Shown here: positions 8,374-17,481 of the stretch, piece by piece
How the letters are laid out: each line of letters opens with the position of its first letter
How positions within the stretch are numbered: the stretch's first letter is position 1
Assembly (NCBI GenBank): GCA_023715185.1
Contig: JAMCAN010000001.1
Span: 558,001-622,000, forward strand
Direction of reading: 5' to 3'
Length of the DNA: 64,000 nt
From: Planococcus sp. MER TA 32b
Lineage (GTDB): Bacteria > Bacillota > Bacilli > Bacillales_A > Planococcaceae
Made by a program: the position numbers and the translations under genes
Notes under the pieces: generated by a model
Told to the model about the DNA's origin: nothing
The model's input: only the letters and a program-made list of their open reading frames with translations
Database searches by the model: none

Positions 8374-9024
8374 TTATGAAATATATGGTGAATGCTTGTG
8401 GCGTTCAAGTACCTGAAGTGTAATCGATTTAACATCCATCACGCTGTCTTCGTTGATCACATCTTCAAGAAGGATGTTCTTGAAATAGCTGACGCTGGCT
8501 TCGAGCGGGATGTTAAGCAGTTTCGTCAAAGCAATACGGTACATTTTAGCAAATTCCGGGTCGGCGTTGCCGCGTTTCATTTCATTGAAGGATTCATAGA
8601 ATTGATCCAGTTTATCCGCAAGTTCAAGCAGCCGGCCTTCAATTGTTTCATCTTTCCCTTCTTTCATGCGGTCGAAAAACACTTGCTGAAATTCTTCCGG
8701 AATCTCCCGTGTGATGAATTTTTCCATCATTCCTTCTTCCACCTGTGCAATCATTTCCTTAAGCTCAGGGGAAGAGTGTTTAACCGGTGTTTTGATATCA
8801 CCGATAAAGACTTCGGCGAAATCGTGATTGATGGTTTTTTCATAAAGTGATTTCCAATCGATCTCGCGTCCGGCGCGTTCTTCGATCGTGGCGAAAAACA
8901 TGGCGTACTGGCTGACCTTCCACGAGTGGGCGGCCACATTATGTTCTTCGAATTTAAATCTTCCCGGAGCCCGGATGATACGCTCCAAGTCGTTTAAAGA
9001 GTTGAAAAATGTGTGGATTCCCAT
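8374..9024 (-). CDS. HD-domain phosphohydrolase (YfbR-like)
   Basis: A 216-residue HD-superfamily protein. The metal ligands are in place: His33 (AAHSWK), the His67-Asp68 pair (INHDFAEVFIGD) and Asp137 (ELADKLD). The overall pattern resembles the YfbR 5'-deoxynucleotidase group, so nucleotide dephosphorylation is the best guess, but the substrate is not determined. ATG 9024 follows AGGAG by 8 bases. It is divergent from the next gene, with the short intergenic space holding both promoters. Confidence 0.82.
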   Translation of the reverse strand: MGIHTFFNSLNDLERIIRAPGRFKFEEHNVAAHSWKVSQYAMFFATIEERAGREIDWKSLYEKTINHDFAEVFIGDIKTPVKHSSPELKEMIAQVEEGMMEKFITREIPEEFQQVFFDRMKEGKDETIEGRLLELADKLDQFYESFNEMKRGNADPEFAKMYRIALTKLLNIPLEASVSYFKNILLEDVINEDSVMDVKSITLQVLERHKHSPYIS

Positions 9025-9113
9025 AGCTAAAACTCCTTTTTCTATAATTCTATATCTTCACCATACCCTATTTTCAGTATAATAAAAGAGTATAGAAGAG
9101 AAGGAGAATCAGC

Positions 9114-9593
9114 ATGACAGGTAAAACACACATCATTGGCGGCATCACAGCAAGTCTTGCCTTTGCACAAATCACAAATTATGAACCGGTGCTTCTTCTT
9201 GGAGCTGGAGCAGTCGGAGCATTGATACCGGATATCTGCCACGGTGGCAGCAAAATCGGGCGGACTTTTCCCGTTATATCGAAAGTCATAAATACGCTTT
9301 TCGGTCATCGGACATTCACTCACAGCCTTGTTTTTTTATTGCTGGCGGCGTTATTGTTCAATGCCTTCTTGCCGAATGAAGCTGTTTCAGCCGGTTTGCT
9401 GGTGGGAATGGCCAGCCATCTGGTATTGGATATGGCAACTAAGAATGGCATAAAGTTATTATTCCCATTTAAAGTCACAGTCCGCTTCCCTATAACAGCA
9501 AAAACTGGGGGAACGGCAGAGTATATAGTTTTTGCGATGTTGTCCCTGTTGTCCGTCTATTTTGGTCTGGCGGCTTTTGATCTGAATTTTTGA
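9114..9593 (+). CDS. Membrane-bound metal-dependent hydrolase, DUF457/YdjM family
   Basis: A 159-residue membrane protein starting with the family hallmark MTGKTHIIGG and containing H-rich motifs FGHRTFTHSLVF and GMASHLVLDMATKNG, which are the presumed metal-binding residues, plus several hydrophobic segments. E. coli YdjM is a LexA-regulated member; the reaction is not known. ATG 9114 follows AGAAGGAG at good spacing. Confidence 0.85.
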   Translation: MTGKTHIIGGITASLAFAQITNYEPVLLLGAGAVGALIPDICHGGSKIGRTFPVISKVINTLFGHRTFTHSLVFLLLAALLFNAFLPNEAVSAGLLVGMASHLVLDMATKNGIKLLFPFKVTVRFPITAKTGGTAEYIVFAMLSLLSVYFGLAAFDLNF

Positions 9594-9652
9594 TCAGGAA
9601 ATCAGCTTGTTACGTCGTTCCGGATGATGGCTCAACCATAATCGATTCAGGT

Positions 9653-9677
9653 GTTTTCTTTGGATGGATTGGGGAAA
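9653..9677 (+). promoter_or_regulatory. SigB-like promoter upstream of a small hydrophilic gene
   Basis: GTTTTC (9653-9658), 13-bp spacer, GGGAAA (9672-9677), compared with the SigB consensus GTTTaa-N12/15-GGGtAt. It lies 37 bases upstream of the TTG 9714 start. One of seven such sites in the window; weaker than the one at 28837. Confidence 0.45.
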
Positions 9678-9713
9678 GAGATAGATAAGACAATCTTCTT
9701 GGGAGGGATCAAC

Positions 9714-9905
9714 TTGAGCAAGCAGGAATTTTCTGATCGGGAACAAGAAAAAAGCAGCACGCGAAGAGGCGGCCAGAATCATGGCAGTTTCGGCGGCAAG
9801 AACGCAGAAAAGCGTGATGGAGAAGAGCTTCGGAAAGAAGGGGCACACAGTGATACCGGCGTAGGCGATGAAAAGATTCCCGTCCGTGAAAATGAAGAAG
9901 AATAA
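9714..9905 (+). CDS. Small hydrophilic protein, unknown function
   Basis: A 63-residue, highly charged protein rich in Glu, Lys, Arg, Gly and Asn with no hydrophobic core; it looks intrinsically disordered, like small stress or hydrophilin-type proteins. The TTG start at 9714 follows GGGAGGG (9701-9707); an in-frame ATG at 9651 has no ribosome site and would overlap the promoter candidate at 9653. A good terminator follows directly. Not recognised as a named family. Confidence 0.55.
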   Translation: MSKQEFSDREQEKSSTRRGGQNHGSFGGKNAEKRDGEELRKEGAHSDTGVGDEKIPVRENEEE

Positions 9906-9909
9906 AATA

Positions 9910-9946
9910 AAGACAGTTCCCGGTAAAATACGGGAACTGTCTTTTT
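9910..9946. terminator. Bidirectional intrinsic terminator
   Basis: AAGACAGTTCCCG / CGGGAACTGTCTT, a 13-bp perfect stem with an 8-base loop and T-run. Placed between convergent genes; its end overlaps the stop codon of the minus-strand gene at 9945. Confidence 0.85.
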
Positions 9947-10376
9947 ACATTTTATTGAAGAAAGAAAGGATCTGCTTTTTGGATGGTTCCTGTAAACGAT
10001 AGCGCAATTCCTTATTCTGTGTGTTTACAATATGGTAAGCCGGATTTTCGGCTACAGTAAATTTCCAATGAGGCTTGGTATTTTTCTTCGTGATTTTCAG
10101 CTCAGGAGGCATCATTTTATCAATGAAGCTTTCAAGCTTGGCCATGAGAAAGGTATCCATGTAGCGGACTATCAAGAATCCCTGTTGTTTTTCCGGATCG
10201 TATTTCGCCAATGTAAAATCGCTGACGTCAAATCCTTTTTCGTATCGCTGGACCGACGGTGATAATACAAACGTATCCTCATTTGTAAATACAGCCGAAT
10301 TGCCCTGTTGCTTCAGCCCGAGTTCTTCTACCAAAAAATCTTTATTGACTAGACTCATTTCTCGTGCAGTAGCCAT
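9945..10376 (-). CDS. Conserved hypothetical protein
   Basis: A 143-residue soluble protein I cannot assign to a family. It starts MATAREMSLVNKDFLVEELG and is predicted to be mixed alpha/beta, with no signal peptide or membrane segment. ATG 10376 is chosen because AAGGAGG lies 6 bases upstream; an in-frame ATG at 10400 has none. The promoter region contains TATAAT (minus strand) and an exact 7-bp inverted repeat at 10421-10435, which may be an operator. Confidence 0.65.
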   Translation of the reverse strand: MATAREMSLVNKDFLVEELGLKQQGNSAVFTNEDTFVLSPSVQRYEKGFDVSDFTLAKYDPEKQQGFLIVRYMDTFLMAKLESFIDKMMPPELKITKKNTKPHWKFTVAENPAYHIVNTQNKELRYRLQEPSKKQILSFFNKM

Positions 10377-10420
10377 GTTATTCCTCCTTACAGAAATCAT
10401 TGTATACCTATTATAACACT

Positions 10421-10435
10421 CTTTCCTTAGGAAAG
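10421..10435. promoter_or_regulatory. Palindrome in the promoter of the 9945-10376 gene
   Basis: CTTTCCT-T-AGGAAAG, a perfect 7-bp inverted repeat around one base, just upstream of a minus-strand TATAAT box. It could be an operator for a dimeric regulator; no family is assigned. Confidence 0.4.
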
Positions 10436-10567
10436 GGTTTAGAACCCACTAGATCACCGGTATTCAAGAAATAATCAGCAGATCTTTAACAATTTATGTA
10501 AAATAATCTGAATTTTCATAATGCGTAAGTGATTCTGTGACAATAATATGCGGATATCATCAAGAAA

Positions 10568-10607
10568 AGAAGCAAGCAAAAATTATCTGTTTTTTTGCTT
10601 GCTTCTG
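10568..10607 (-). terminator. Terminator of the lactate permease gene
   Basis: AGAAGCAAGCAAAAA / TTTTTTGCTTGCTTCT hairpin just after the stop at 10618 on the minus strand, followed by a T-rich tract. The rest of 10400-10618 shows no gene. Confidence 0.75.
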
Positions 10608-10617
10608 CTATTATTCA

Positions 10618-12240
10618 TCAGCCTGGGAAAAAGAGGTGCAGAACTATGGAAACCGCTGAAACAAGCAGCCCGGTAATGAGGCAAAATACAAGAGTCGGTT
10701 TGAATACTTCAGAATCCTTGCCTTTAATGCCTGCAGTACTCGTCCCTAAAATTACATTTGAAGGAGCAATTGCATTGCCTATTGCCCCGCCCGCAGATTG
10801 TGCTGCAATGACATGGGATAAATTCAATCCATCCATGGATTGCACGACATTTTCATGCAATGGGGAGAAGAGAATGTTCGAAGAAGTATTTGAAGACGTC
10901 ATGAAAGCGCCGGCGATGCCGATGATATTTGCTAGCGCCACATAGACGACGGGGGGTGATACTTCTCCGATTCCAAGAGCCAATACGGTGGTTTGGCCGG
11001 CATGTTCAAGGACCTGAGTCATTGTCAGGAAGGCAAGAATAGCCAGTGAGGAACCTATTCCATTATCGACTGTTTCTTTACGGATTTCCTTAAGTGAACC
11101 ATCTTCGTAAACTCCCTTTGATTTAAACCAGAAGTAACCGAAAATGGCCGCAACCAACAAATAGAATCCCGGGTGAGTAAAGGGGGCAATCGGTGAATAA
11201 GCATCGACCGCTTCTACGGTGTAGTCATAACCAGTCCCGACTCCGGGGAATGGAAAGCCAAATTCAATCTGGCTAAGGAAACTTTGTATAAAAGGGATTC
11301 CCAGTGCCAATACAGATAAGACAGTCAGCACATAATACGGCATGAAGGCCTGATTCATGGATAGGTCCGTATCTTTTTCATCCTCATCTTCGTCATTTTC
11401 ATCTTCCTGCAATACGTCAGTTTCTTCTTTGAGTCCGGCATCTTCACTGTACCGCTTCCATTTTGCGAGAACAAAAAGCGCGCCGATCGCGACGATAGCA
11501 GGGATGAAATTACTTAGCGTCGGATTGACTTGGGTTAGGGCGAGCTGACCGCCCCCGTGGATAAGTGAAATGATCAATACAGCCCAGATTCCTTGCTTAA
11601 CACCCTTCCATTTAGCGAATAGCCAGCAAATCATAATTCCGGCGACAATGTTTGGAATCCACAGCAGGACAGCCATATAAAGGGCCGCCAGAGATTGATT
11701 CTCAAAATCGACTATATTAATGGTTGCCAGCCAGCTTACAGCAAGGGAGCCGAACATATTCGCCCAGGCATGGCCGATCAGCGGGATAACGACTGCCGTC
11801 ACAGGCTTTACGCCAATCCCGATGAGCAAAGGAGCGACAACCGCGATTGGTGTGCCGAACCCGGCGATCCCTTGCAGAAAAGAAGCGAATACCCAACCGA
11901 AAGCAAGTACCAGGAACAAATAATTTTTACTGTATTTTTGGATGCCCTTTCGGATGGCTTGGAATGCGCCGGCCTTATCAGTGACCTGATAGAGAATAAG
12001 TGCCGGCCAAACGACAAGGAGGATGAAGAATGCATCCCATGCTCCTTTTCCGATGCCTACCAGCGCGTTATTGAAAGGGGCTTGATAAAGTAAAAATGAA
12101 GTTGCCAATGCAATTGCCAGTGCGACTCCACCGGAAACCGGTGCAGACCATTTCAGCAGCACAAGCATGACAAGCAGGGCTGCTAAAGGCAACAATGCGA
12201 TTAGCCAGTAGACAAGTGTGATGGGTAAATTATGATCCAT
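10618..12240 (-). CDS. lctP: L-lactate permease family transporter (LctP)
   Basis: A 540-residue membrane protein of the LctP family with about 12-14 hydrophobic segments, including the GFGTPIAVVAPLLIGIG and ASNVILGTSTAG motifs typical of this family. Lactate/H+ (or glycolate) symport is the usual role. A very acidic loop (residues about 275-300, rich in Asp/Glu) interrupts the middle. ATG 12240 follows AGGAG by 8 bases. It lies 23 bases downstream of a gamma-glutamyltransferase gene in the same direction, so the substrate here may be linked to gamma-glutamyl compound breakdown (inference). Confidence 0.85.
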   Translation of the reverse strand: MDHNLPITLVYWLIALLPLAALLVMLVLLKWSAPVSGGVALAIALATSFLLYQAPFNNALVGIGKGAWDAFFILLVVWPALILYQVTDKAGAFQAIRKGIQKYSKNYLFLVLAFGWVFASFLQGIAGFGTPIAVVAPLLIGIGVKPVTAVVIPLIGHAWANMFGSLAVSWLATINIVDFENQSLAALYMAVLLWIPNIVAGIMICWLFAKWKGVKQGIWAVLIISLIHGGGQLALTQVNPTLSNFIPAIVAIGALFVLAKWKRYSEDAGLKEETDVLQEDENDEDEDEKDTDLSMNQAFMPYYVLTVLSVLALGIPFIQSFLSQIEFGFPFPGVGTGYDYTVEAVDAYSPIAPFTHPGFYLLVAAIFGYFWFKSKGVYEDGSLKEIRKETVDNGIGSSLAILAFLTMTQVLEHAGQTTVLALGIGEVSPPVVYVALANIIGIAGAFMTSSNTSSNILFSPLHENVVQSMDGLNLSHVIAAQSAGGAIGNAIAPSNVILGTSTAGIKGKDSEVFKPTLVFCLITGLLVSAVSIVLHLFFPG

Positions 12241-12263
12241 CTTCTCAACTCCTTTTTATGGAT

Positions 12264-13922
12264 TCACCAGCTGAGTCCAATGCCATCTCCCCTTGGATCA
12301 GCACCGGCGCTCAGTACACCTCGTTTTCTGTCGATAATGATTCCTTGCGCATGGCCCATCGTACCAGTCCAGTTTTCCATACGTTCCACGAGCTGTCCCC
12401 GTTTATCCAATTCATCCATGATATTCTTGGAGATTCGCCCTTCCAGTTTGAAAGTTTTGCTTTCCTCTCCCCAGGTCTTTCCGTGAAGCCATCTAGGTGC
12501 TTCGATTGCCTGCTGGATATTGTAGCCAAAGTCGACTACTCGAGTAGCGATGGCTGCCTGTGTTTGCGGCTGACCTTCTCCACCCATTGATCCGTACAGC
12601 ATAAATGGCTTTCCGTCTTTTAGCATCATCGCGGGAATTATTGTATGGAAAGTTTTTTTGCCAGGTGAAAGGGCATTCGGATGTTCAGGGTCGAGCTCAA
12701 AAAAAGATCCCCGATTTTGCAGGATAAAACCTGTTCCTTCCGGTACGAAACCTGAGCCGAATTCATGGTAGATGCTTTGGATAAGCGAACAGGCATTGCC
12801 TTCTTCGTCCACAGCACACATATAGGTCGTGTCTTTATTTTCTTTGAATAATGGAAGCGATTTCTGGCGTTCAAGCGCCGGAGATACACGGTCGAACTGA
12901 ATCTGCTGAGCCAATTCCTTGCCAATCTTCTTAGCAATCAATTCATCAGGCTCACGGTCCATATAATTTTCGTCTGTCACCCATTCGTCCCGGTAAAGAA
13001 AGGCGAGTTTGGTCGCTTCGGCCATAAGGTGATAATAATCAGCTGTATTATCGCCGAGCTCTTTCAAATTAAATTCATCGAGTATATTTAATATGATGAG
13101 GGAAGCAAGTCCTTGTGTATTCGGCCGGACTTGATAAACATCGTATTCCCTGTAAGAGGATCGAAGCGGCTCCTGCCATTCGGATTTATGGGAATTCAAG
13201 TCATTTTTGGTTAATAAACCGCCGTGTTTCTCTAAACTCGCTATAATTTTTTCGGCAATTTCTCCCGAGTAAAAAACAGAAGGGCCTTCACTGGCAATCA
13301 GTTTCAGTGACTGGGCAAGATCGGATTGTATGAAGAGGTCGCCTTCTTTAAGGATATTGCCTTCCTTCATAAATATTTTCTTCGTTTCTTCATGAAGTTC
13401 AAGAACATCTTTCTTTTCGGGAATGAATTCACTGAATTTCTGTGAAACAGGAAAACCATGCTCTGCATAACGGATAGCGTATTTGAATAGAGACTGCCAT
13501 TCCTTTCTGCCATATTTCTGGTGAATTTCCCACCAGGCGTGAACTGTTCCAGGAACAGTGTTGGCGGCAAGTGGACCGCGCTCAGGAATTTCCTCATGCC
13601 CATTATTCCGATAATAATCAATCGTCACATTTTCTCCAGACTTGCCGCTGCCATTGATTGCATCCACTTTGCCGGTTTCATTGGTCCATATTAGGGAAAA
13701 TAGATCTCCACCTAACCCCGCCATATGTGGGTAAACTACACATAGAACGGCATTCATGGCGACAGCGGCGTCTGCCGCATGGCCTCCGTCTTTAATGATT
13801 TCCTGCCCAGTCTGTGTGGCGAGGTAGTGAGGTGAAGCGACTGCACCGGAAGTTCCAAAAGCAGGGGGGCGATGTGTGGGTAGAAATTCAGAGGCAGCAC
13901 CAGTGAAGTTATCAGTGTCCAT
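12264..13922 (-). CDS. Gamma-glutamyltransferase (YwrD-like, cytoplasmic)
   Basis: A 552-residue Ntn-hydrolase precursor of the gamma-glutamyltransferase family. The autoprocessing/nucleophilic threonine lies in TTYMCAVDEEGN about two thirds along, and the small subunit carries GSMGGEGQPQ and the C-terminal GADPRGDG motif. There is no signal peptide, unlike secreted Ggt, as in B. subtilis YwrD. It would hydrolyse or transfer the gamma-glutamyl group of glutathione or gamma-glutamyl peptides. ATG 13922 follows AAGGAGG. It heads an operon with the LctP-type permease. A paralogue is at 15292-16896. Confidence 0.87.
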   Translation of the reverse strand: MDTDNFTGAASEFLPTHRPPAFGTSGAVASPHYLATQTGQEIIKDGGHAADAAVAMNAVLCVVYPHMAGLGGDLFSLIWTNETGKVDAINGSGKSGENVTIDYYRNNGHEEIPERGPLAANTVPGTVHAWWEIHQKYGRKEWQSLFKYAIRYAEHGFPVSQKFSEFIPEKKDVLELHEETKKIFMKEGNILKEGDLFIQSDLAQSLKLIASEGPSVFYSGEIAEKIIASLEKHGGLLTKNDLNSHKSEWQEPLRSSYREYDVYQVRPNTQGLASLIILNILDEFNLKELGDNTADYYHLMAEATKLAFLYRDEWVTDENYMDREPDELIAKKIGKELAQQIQFDRVSPALERQKSLPLFKENKDTTYMCAVDEEGNACSLIQSIYHEFGSGFVPEGTGFILQNRGSFFELDPEHPNALSPGKKTFHTIIPAMMLKDGKPFMLYGSMGGEGQPQTQAAIATRVVDFGYNIQQAIEAPRWLHGKTWGEESKTFKLEGRISKNIMDELDKRGQLVERMENWTGTMGHAQGIIIDRKRGVLSAGADPRGDGIGLSW

Positions 13923-14051
13923 GTGAAATCCTCCTTAACATTTTCTCTTTACAGGCTCCTTACCACAAAAAAATGTCACTAAACTATAAAAATGGCATTT
14001 CTGTTAATTTGTCAGAAAACAAGATACAATATTCGCGAAAGGGTGGTTGAT

Positions 14052-14729
14052 ATGTGCGGAAGATTTGCGTTATATGCAGATTACAAGGTGATAATGGAAC
14101 GCTTTGATATTGACCAGGCATCGTTTGGAGAGGATGAATATGAGCGAAGTTATAATATTGCACCTTCCCAGCAGATAGCCGCAATTGTCAGCGACGGAAA
14201 TGAAAACCGCTTGGGCAGGCTGAAGTGGGGGCTTATTCCGCCTTGGGCAAAAGATGCGAAGATAGGTTATAAGATGATTAATGCGAGAGCGGAAACTGCG
14301 GCAGAAAAGCCGAGTTACCGCAATGCCTTCAAGAAGAAGCGCTGCCTGGTAATAGCAGATTCCTTCTATGAATGGAGAAAAGAAGAAACAGGAAAAACAC
14401 CGATGCTGATCAAGATGAAATCAGGCGAACCTTTCGCGTTTGCCGCTTTGTGGGAATCCTGGGAATCTCCTGAAGGCGAGACAGTCCATAGCTGCTCTAT
14501 TTTAACCACCAAGCCAAATGAAATAATGGCTTCCATCCATGATCGTATGCCGGTCATTTTATCCAAGGAAGCCGAAAAAATCTGGCTGGATCCGAATGTT
14601 CAGGATTTCAAGCTGCTGGAGAGCCTGTTGAAACCTTATGACGACAGTGAATTGGAAGCTTATGAAGTATCGGATGAAGTTAATTCTCCTAAAAATAATA
14701 ATCCGGACCTGATCCGTAAAATAGGCTGA
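14052..14729 (+). CDS. SOS response-associated peptidase (SRAP/YedK/HMCES family)
   Basis: A 225-residue SRAP protein, which caps abasic sites in single-stranded DNA by a thiazolidine bond from its N-terminal cysteine. The start must be ATG 14052 because processing exposes Cys2 (MCGRFALY); upstream in-frame ATGs would bury it. The other active-site residues are in place: MINARAET (Asn), FYEW (Glu) and IHDRMPVIL (His). AAGGGTGG precedes the start. No LexA box was recognised upstream. Divergent from the gamma-glutamyltransferase gene. Confidence 0.9.
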   Translation: MCGRFALYADYKVIMERFDIDQASFGEDEYERSYNIAPSQQIAAIVSDGNENRLGRLKWGLIPPWAKDAKIGYKMINARAETAAEKPSYRNAFKKKRCLVIADSFYEWRKEETGKTPMLIKMKSGEPFAFAALWESWESPEGETVHSCSILTTKPNEIMASIHDRMPVILSKEAEKIWLDPNVQDFKLLESLLKPYDDSELEAYEVSDEVNSPKNNNPDLIRKIG

Positions 14730-14748
14730 ATCGACCGGCTGGAAACTG

Positions 14749-14784
14749 GTGAGGGAGGGCTGGTAAATGGCTCTCTCTTTTTTT
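14749..14784 (+). terminator. Probable terminator of the SRAP gene
   Basis: GAGGGAG / CTCTCTC stem (one G-T wobble) followed by seven T residues. Confidence 0.6.
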
Positions 14785-14818
14785 GAATTATGCTACTATT
14801 AAAAAGGGGTGACTTTGA

Positions 14819-15262
14819 TTGATTCGAGAAATCGACCACCGCAATGACGCTGAAGCAAAAAAAATTCAGCGGATTCAACGGCCTGCCTATTTGGTGGAAG
14901 CGGAATTGATGGGCTTCGAAGGCATCCCGCAATTAAAAGAATCCGTCCTTGAAATTCAAAACAGCGGCGAAACTTTTCTGGGATATTTCGAACAGGAGCT
15001 GCTGAAGGGTTTCATTTCCTATAAAAAAGAAAATAATACAATAGACATACACCGTTTGGTGGTCGACCCTGGGCATTTTCGAAAAGGGATCGGAAGAGAA
15101 CTGCTGGCGTCTTTAACAAAAGCTTTTGAGGGAATGGAATTTATCGTCAGCACTGGCAAAGCGAATAAGCCGGCTAAAAATCTGTACACAAGTTTTGGAT
15201 TTACCGAGTCAGAGGATTTTGAAGTGGCGCCTGGTATTTTCTGTACAATTCTCAAAAAATGA
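14819..15262 (+). CDS. GNAT-family N-acetyltransferase
   Basis: A 147-residue GNAT protein. The acetyl-CoA motif A is clear around residues 78-95 (LVVDPGHFRKGIGREL), and the C-terminal part has the family Asn/Tyr pattern (NKPAKNLYTSFGF). The substrate is unknown. The start is TTG 14819, preceded by AAAAGGGGTGA. It ends 29 bases before the second gamma-glutamyltransferase gene, in the same direction. Confidence 0.82.
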   Translation: MIREIDHRNDAEAKKIQRIQRPAYLVEAELMGFEGIPQLKESVLEIQNSGETFLGYFEQELLKGFISYKKENNTIDIHRLVVDPGHFRKGIGRELLASLTKAFEGMEFIVSTGKANKPAKNLYTSFGFTESEDFEVAPGIFCTILKK

Positions 15263-15291
15263 GATTCATATAATGGATTGGAGGAATAGTT

Positions 15292-16896
15292 ATGGATTAT
15301 TTAAATCATCCGTTTGCTTCCAAGAGGCATACCGTATTTTCGAAAAAAGGGATGGTGGCAACATCGCAGCCGCTCGCAGCACAGGCGGGGCTGGAAATCA
15401 TGCAAAAAGGTGGCAACGCCATTGATGCAGCAATCGCGGCCGCTGCGGCTTTGACGGTTGTGGAGCCGACTTCGAACGGCATCGGAGGAGACGCTTATGC
15501 GCTGGTATGGGTAAAAGACAAGCTTCATGGATTGAACAGTTCAGGTCCTGCGCCTAAAAGTATTTCAGCAGAAGCAGTAAAAGCTTTGGGACATGAAAAG
15601 ATGCCGGTCCATGGCATGGTGCCGATTACGGTACCGGGGGTTCCGGCCGCTTGGGCGGAATTATCCCGGAAGTTCGGAAAACTGTCGCTTGCAGAAACAT
15701 TGAAACCAGCCATCCGTTATGCTGAAGACGGTTATCCGCTGACACCGATTCTTGGGAAGTATTGGAAAGCCGCTTATACGAGCTTTAAGAAAAATTTCAC
15801 TTCTGAAGAGTATCAGGCATGGTTCGATACATTCGCACCTGGCGGCAAGATTCCTGAGATCGGTGAGATGTGGTCATCGCCGGGGCATGCGGCTACATTG
15901 AAAGAGATAGGTGAAACCGGCGCACGTTCTTTCTATGAAGGCCCGATCGCTGAAAAAATTGATACATATATGAAACAGCATGGCGGCTTTTTGGCGAAAG
16001 AGGATCTGGCCGCTTATAAGCCCGAATGGGTAGAACCCATTTCTGCTCATTACAAAGGGTATGATGTATGGGAGATTCCGCCGAATGGCCAAGGAATGGT
16101 AGCTTTGATGGCGTTGAATATCTTCAAAAAAATGAAAAAGCCGGAATGGCAATCGGTACAGACGCTGCATGAGCAAATCGAGTCAATGAAGCTTGCATTT
16201 ACTGACGGCAAAGCATTTATTACTGAGCCTGAAGCTATGCCAGTGAGCGCAGAACATCTGTTATCCGAAGAATATGCGGAACAACGCAGTGCGGCAATTG
16301 GAGAAACGGCATCAGATCCCGAACCATACGAATTGCCGAAGGGCGGTACGGTGTATTTGGCTGCGGCTGATGAAGAAGGCAATATGATTTCATATATCCA
16401 GAGTAATTACATGGGCTTCGGTTCGGGCATTGTCATTCCGGGAACCGGTATCAGCATGCAAAACCGCGGAGCTGATTTTTCATTGGATGAAAACCATCCG
16501 AATGTTCTGAAGGGCGGCAAGAGGACTTTCCATACAATTATTCCAGGATTTTTGACGAAAGACGGCAAAGCGGTCGGGCCATTCGGTGTTATGGGCGGTT
16601 ACATGCAGCCGCAGGGACATTTTCAGGCAGTTACAAACACGATTGATTATCTGCTGAATCCGCAGGCTGCACTTGATGCGCCGCGCTGGCAGTGGATGGA
16701 AGGCAAAACCGTTCTGGTTGAACCACAGTTCCCGAATTATCTGGCTCAGGCTCTAGCAAGAAAAGGGCATTCGATTCAAGTTGCGACGGATAGTGGAAGT
16801 TTCGGGCGCGGACAAATAATCTGGAGAAATCCTGAAACCGGTGTATTATCAGGCGGCACTGAATCACGGACAGACGGATCGATTGCTGCTTGGTAG
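15292..16896 (+). CDS. Gamma-glutamyltransferase (YwrD-like, cytoplasmic)
   Basis: A 534-residue gamma-glutamyltransferase family protein and paralogue of the one at 12264. The catalytic threonine lies in GGTVYLAAADEEGN; GVMGGYMQPQGH is the small-subunit motif. No signal peptide. GGAGG precedes ATG 15292. It is followed 33 bases later by two chromate transporter genes; in B. subtilis ywrD likewise lies with ywrA and ywrB (ChrA-type), so this is a conserved neighbourhood. Confidence 0.87.
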   Translation: MDYLNHPFASKRHTVFSKKGMVATSQPLAAQAGLEIMQKGGNAIDAAIAAAAALTVVEPTSNGIGGDAYALVWVKDKLHGLNSSGPAPKSISAEAVKALGHEKMPVHGMVPITVPGVPAAWAELSRKFGKLSLAETLKPAIRYAEDGYPLTPILGKYWKAAYTSFKKNFTSEEYQAWFDTFAPGGKIPEIGEMWSSPGHAATLKEIGETGARSFYEGPIAEKIDTYMKQHGGFLAKEDLAAYKPEWVEPISAHYKGYDVWEIPPNGQGMVALMALNIFKKMKKPEWQSVQTLHEQIESMKLAFTDGKAFITEPEAMPVSAEHLLSEEYAEQRSAAIGETASDPEPYELPKGGTVYLAAADEEGNMISYIQSNYMGFGSGIVIPGTGISMQNRGADFSLDENHPNVLKGGKRTFHTIIPGFLTKDGKAVGPFGVMGGYMQPQGHFQAVTNTIDYLLNPQAALDAPRWQWMEGKTVLVEPQFPNYLAQALARKGHSIQVATDSGSFGRGQIIWRNPETGVLSGGTESRTDGSIAAW

Positions 16897-16929
16897 AAAC
16901 ATGGGCAGAAAGGGAAAGGAGGGCTTTTA

Positions 16930-17481
16930 GTGAATAAGAATACCGATTTGTTCGCCGCTTTTTTCCGTGTCGGCATGCTGGGGTTCGGCGGAGGCCCTTC
17001 TGCGATTCCTCTTTTTGAACAGGAAGCAGTAAAAAAGTATAAATGGATGACAAGTGATGAATTCGGAGATACCCTCGCATTGGCAAACACGATGCCGGGG
17101 CCGCTGGCGACAAAGATGGCTGGATATATCGGGTACCGCGTAAATGGTGTTACGGGCTGCCTGGTCGCTTTGCTTGCTTCAGTAGTACCCACAGTTCTTA
17201 TGATGATCATACTTTTAGGGGTGCTGCAGCAATATAAGGATGTCGCCTGGGTAGATGGCATGTCTGAAGCTGTCGTTCCTGTTGTTGGTGTGATGCTTGC
17301 CATTCTGACACTGGATTTTCTGAAGAAATCCGGCGATTCCCTCGGCTGGATGAGAGCTGTAATTTATACAGTGATTTCCGTTATCTTGATGGAAGTGGCA
17401 GGTGTTCACCCTGCTGTCCTGATTGTGGCGATACTGGTGATTGTATTTCTTCCGTTCAGGAAGGAGGGTGAGCCGAAATGA
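16930..17481 (+). CDS. Chromate transporter, short-chain ChrA subunit (first half)
   Basis: A 183-residue membrane protein consisting of one CHR domain, with the motif FRVGMLGFGGGPSAIPLFEQE at the N-terminus and NTMPGPLATKMAGYIGY. Short-chain CHR proteins work as heteromeric pairs that export or transport chromate/sulfate-like anions. GTG 16930 is preceded by AAAGGAGGG. It overlaps the next gene by four bases (ATGA). Confidence 0.85.
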   Translation: MNKNTDLFAAFFRVGMLGFGGGPSAIPLFEQEAVKKYKWMTSDEFGDTLALANTMPGPLATKMAGYIGYRVNGVTGCLVALLASVVPTVLMMIILLGVLQQYKDVAWVDGMSEAVVPVVGVMLAILTLDFLKKSGDSLGWMRAVIYTVISVILMEVAGVHPAVLIVAILVIVFLPFRKEGEPK